A DNA stretch of 17,995 bases, taken from contig CAMWLX010000025.1 in assembly GCA_947175225.1 (NCBI GenBank), forward strand, positions 1 through 17,995. Reading direction: 5' to 3'. How positions within the stretch are numbered: position 1 is the first letter of the stretch; the number at the start of each line of letters is the position of its first letter. Of this stretch, positions 16,652 through 17,995 are shown piece by piece. The DNA comes from an uncultured Porphyromonadaceae bacterium. Its GTDB lineage: Bacteria; Bacteroidota; Bacteroidia; Bacteroidales; Muribaculaceae. The translations under genes and the position numbers were made by a program. Below the pieces are notes generated by a model. It had not been told where the DNA came from and searched no databases. It saw only the letters and a list, made by a program, of their open reading frames with translations.

Positions 16652-16738
16652 AATTCATAATGCATAATTAAAGTTTGCATATCATATCTTTTCTCGGTGA
16701 AAACAATTATGAATTATGCATTATGAATTATGAATTGA
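16652..16738. repeat. AT-rich inverted and 7-mer repeats between gcvH and gcvPA
   Basis: AATTCATAATGCATAATT at 16652-16669 is matched by its exact 18-base reverse complement at 16712-16729, with 42 bp between. The right arm lies in a 7-8-nt-paced series of AATTATG-like units running from 16705 to about 16736. The block separates gcvH from gcvPA inside the operon. In RNA the 18-bp stem would be AT-rich but stable enough to form. No T-run follows in the minus direction, so a terminator is not supported. Confidence 0.6.
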
Positions 16739-16742
16739 AAAA

Positions 16743-17120
16743 TTATTCTTCGCAAATCTTAGCGTATGCTTCGGCATCAAGCAGCCCCTCAACTTCAGAT
16801 GGGTCAGAAACCTTCACTTTCATGATCCAGTTGGCAAATGCATCCTGGTTGATGAGTCCGGGTTCATCCTCAAGAGCTTCGTTGATCTCTACAACTTCGC
16901 CACTTACCGGAGAATAAAGGTCGGAAGCAGCCTTTACAGATTCTACTGCACCGAATTCTTCGCCGGCTGTAACTTCATCGCCAACTTCAGGCATATCTAC
17001 ATATACGATATCGCCAAGCGCATGCTGAGCATAGTCAGTGATACCAACAGTTGCGATTTCGCCGTCAAGGCTTACCCATTCGTGAGATTCCGCATAGCGG
17101 AGATTTTCTTTGATTGTCAT
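16743..17120 (-). CDS. gcvH: Glycine cleavage system H protein
   Basis: This 125-residue protein is the lipoyl carrier that shuttles the aminomethyl group between the P, T and L proteins. The lipoylated lysine is K63 in GAVESVKAASDLYSP. The typical N-terminus (RYAESHEWV) and GITDYAQHALGDIVYVDMPEVG are clear, and the C-terminal half has the usual phrase GEVVEINEALEDEPGLINQDAF. Length is normal for the family. It lies 80 bp after gcvT, separated by tandem 9-mers. Lipoylation needs LipA/LipB or a lipoate ligase, none of which is in this window. Confidence 0.98.
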   Translation of the reverse strand: MTIKENLRYAESHEWVSLDGEIATVGITDYAQHALGDIVYVDMPEVGDEVTAGEEFGAVESVKAASDLYSPVSGEVVEINEALEDEPGLINQDAFANWIMKVKVSDPSEVEGLLDAEAYAKICEE

Positions 17121-17160
17121 TGTTATATTGATTTAAAGTTTTATTTTCTGGTTGATTAAT

Positions 17161-17203
17161 GACCTTAAAGACTTTAAGGACTTTAAAGACGTTAAGGACT
17201 TTA
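17161..17203. repeat. Tandem 9-bp repeats (GACTTTAAR) abutting the gcvT stop
   Basis: Nearly five 9-bp units run without gaps from 17161: GACCTTAAA, GACTTTAAG, GACTTTAAA, GACGTTAAG and GACTTTA. The third base-triplet alternates AAA and AAG, giving an 18-bp higher-order period. The last unit ends exactly on the gcvT stop codon (17201-17203). Neighbouring units form near-palindromes, for example CCTTAAAG, one base, then CTTTAAGG at 17163-17179. The repeat occupies half of the gcvT-gcvH gap; its role is unknown. Confidence 0.7.
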
Positions 17204-17995
17204 TTTCTTATAATTCTTGTCGTAGAAGCGTTTTTTGACAACTTTTCCGGGGAAGGTCTTCTTGCGGATACGGACTTCCACTTGAGTGCCAAGTTTGTCA
17301 TATGGCTTTTGGATCATTGCCATAGCCACGGATTTGCCGGTGGAGATGGAGCGATATCCGGTGGTGATTTCGCCTACCACTTCCCCATTGACTTCTACAG
17401 GATAACCATGGCGAGGGATAGCGTTTCCTTCAAGTTCGATTCCGACAATGCGACGCTTTACTCCTTCAGCTTTCTGAAGAGCAAGGGCTTCCTTACCTAT
17501 GAATTCTTCCTTGTCGAGCTTCACAAACATCGATAGGCTTGCTTCAATTGGAGTGATGTCAGCTGAAAGTTCATCACCGTAAAGAGGAAGACCAACTTCA
17601 AAACGAAGGGTATCTCGGCATCCAAGGCCACAAGGCTGCACACCGGCTTCGATAAGTTTGTCCCAGAGACGCACTGTAAAATCATGAGAACCATATACTT
17701 CAAAGCCATCTTCTCCTGTGTAACCGGTACGGCTTATGATGACATCTTCTCCATCAAGATGATAAGTCTTGAAATTATAGAATGCTATTTCTTCAAGAGG
17801 AAGACCAAGAATCTTTGAAAGCACTTCTTCTGCTTTTGGACCCTGAACTGCAAGTTCACCGTAGTATGGGCTTTCATTTTCTACATTGATGTCATAGCCT
17901 ACAGCCTTTTCGAAAATCCATGCAACATCCTTTGCGATATTGGCTGCATTGATCACGAGGAAGTACTCGTTGTCATTCACCTTATATACAAGAAG
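17201..17995 (-). CDS. gcvT: Aminomethyltransferase (T protein), N-terminus outside window
   Basis: The visible 264 residues are the C-terminal part of GcvT, which moves the methylene group from aminomethyl-lipoyl-GcvH to tetrahydrofolate and releases ammonia. The reading frame is open to the window edge with coding-like sequence (LLVYKVNDNEYFLVINAAN), so the GTG near 17980 is internal, not the start. About 100 residues are missing compared with the usual length of about 360. Family phrases are ISRTGYTGEDGFEVY, GLGCRDTLRFEVGLPLYG and TTGYRSISTGKSVAMAMI. The C-terminal barrel domain ends in basic residues (DKNYKK). It should be the first gene of the operon or nearly so; its promoter lies beyond the window. 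Confidence 0.96.
   Translation of the reverse strand, partial: LLVYKVNDNEYFLVINAANIAKDVAWIFEKAVGYDINVENESPYYGELAVQGPKAEEVLSKILGLPLEEIAFYNFKTYHLDGEDVIISRTGYTGEDGFEVYGSHDFTVRLWDKLIEAGVQPCGLGCRDTLRFEVGLPLYGDELSADITPIEASLSMFVKLDKEEFIGKEALALQKAEGVKRRIVGIELEGNAIPRHGYPVEVNGEVVGEITTGYRSISTGKSVAMAMIQKPYDKLGTQVEVRIRKKTFPGKVVKKRFYDKNYKK

Noticed and set aside
16631..16742. gcvH-gcvPA gap read as a terminator separating two operons
   Set aside because: The inverted repeat is AT-only in character and has no T-run downstream in the minus direction; gene order favours one operon.
17121..17200. Glycine riboswitch in the gcvT-gcvH gap
   Set aside because: The gap is short, AT-rich and filled by simple 9-mers; no paired aptamer-like conserved GC-containing core is seen.

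Overview
The window is chromosomal DNA from a Bacteroidota member, most likely of the order Bacteroidales. The evidence is an adjacent SusC/SusD pair, lipoprotein signals with acidic residues after the cysteine, no clear Shine-Dalgarno sequences, and a near-consensus Bacteroidota promoter (TAnnTTTG) at 8555-8562. A Muribaculaceae-like gut commensal would fit, but that is inference. No tRNA, rRNA, CRISPR array, transposase or broken gene was seen.

Region 1 (1-8552, plus strand) is a compact polysaccharide utilization locus (PUL). It holds a tryptophan-rich surface lipoprotein (152-1768), a SusC TonB-dependent transporter (1879-4920), a SusD glycan-binding lipoprotein (4955-6634) and a GH30 glycosidase lipoprotein (6797-8464). 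All four run in one direction and probably form one transcript, which ends at a 23-bp perfect hairpin. Upstream lies a pair of near-identical 18-bp direct repeats spaced 22 bp apart, a candidate activator site. Between susD and the GH30 gene is a cluster of small hairpins, including a 46-bp tandem duplication that copied the end of susD. In outline, the GH30 enzyme cuts a glycan at the cell surface, the SusD and tryptophan-rich lipoproteins hold the fragments, and SusC imports them.

Region 2 (8531-12411) is a four-gene surface-glycan assembly cluster in two convergent pairs. On the plus strand are a GT2 glycosyltransferase and a capsular-polysaccharide-synthesis (GT32-like) protein, with their own promoter. 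On the minus strand are a Stealth-family sugar-phosphate transferase and a DxD glycosyltransferase. The pairs meet tail to tail with 14 bp between stop codons and no visible terminator. The plus-strand pair looks AT-richer than its surroundings.

Region 3 (12500-17995, minus strand) is a glycine cleavage operon in the order gcvT (cut by the right edge), gcvH, gcvPA, gcvPB, lpdA. The P protein is split in two, and the operon carries its own dihydrolipoyl dehydrogenase. Together these convert glycine and tetrahydrofolate to CO2, ammonia, 5,10-methylene-tetrahydrofolate and NADH. The gaps between gcvT and gcvH, between gcvH and gcvPA, and after lpdA hold AT-rich short repeats.

Most genes are recognisable members of known families. 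The least explained parts are the first lipoprotein, the upstream direct repeat, the hairpin cluster after susD, and the composition and arrangement of the four-gene glycan cluster.
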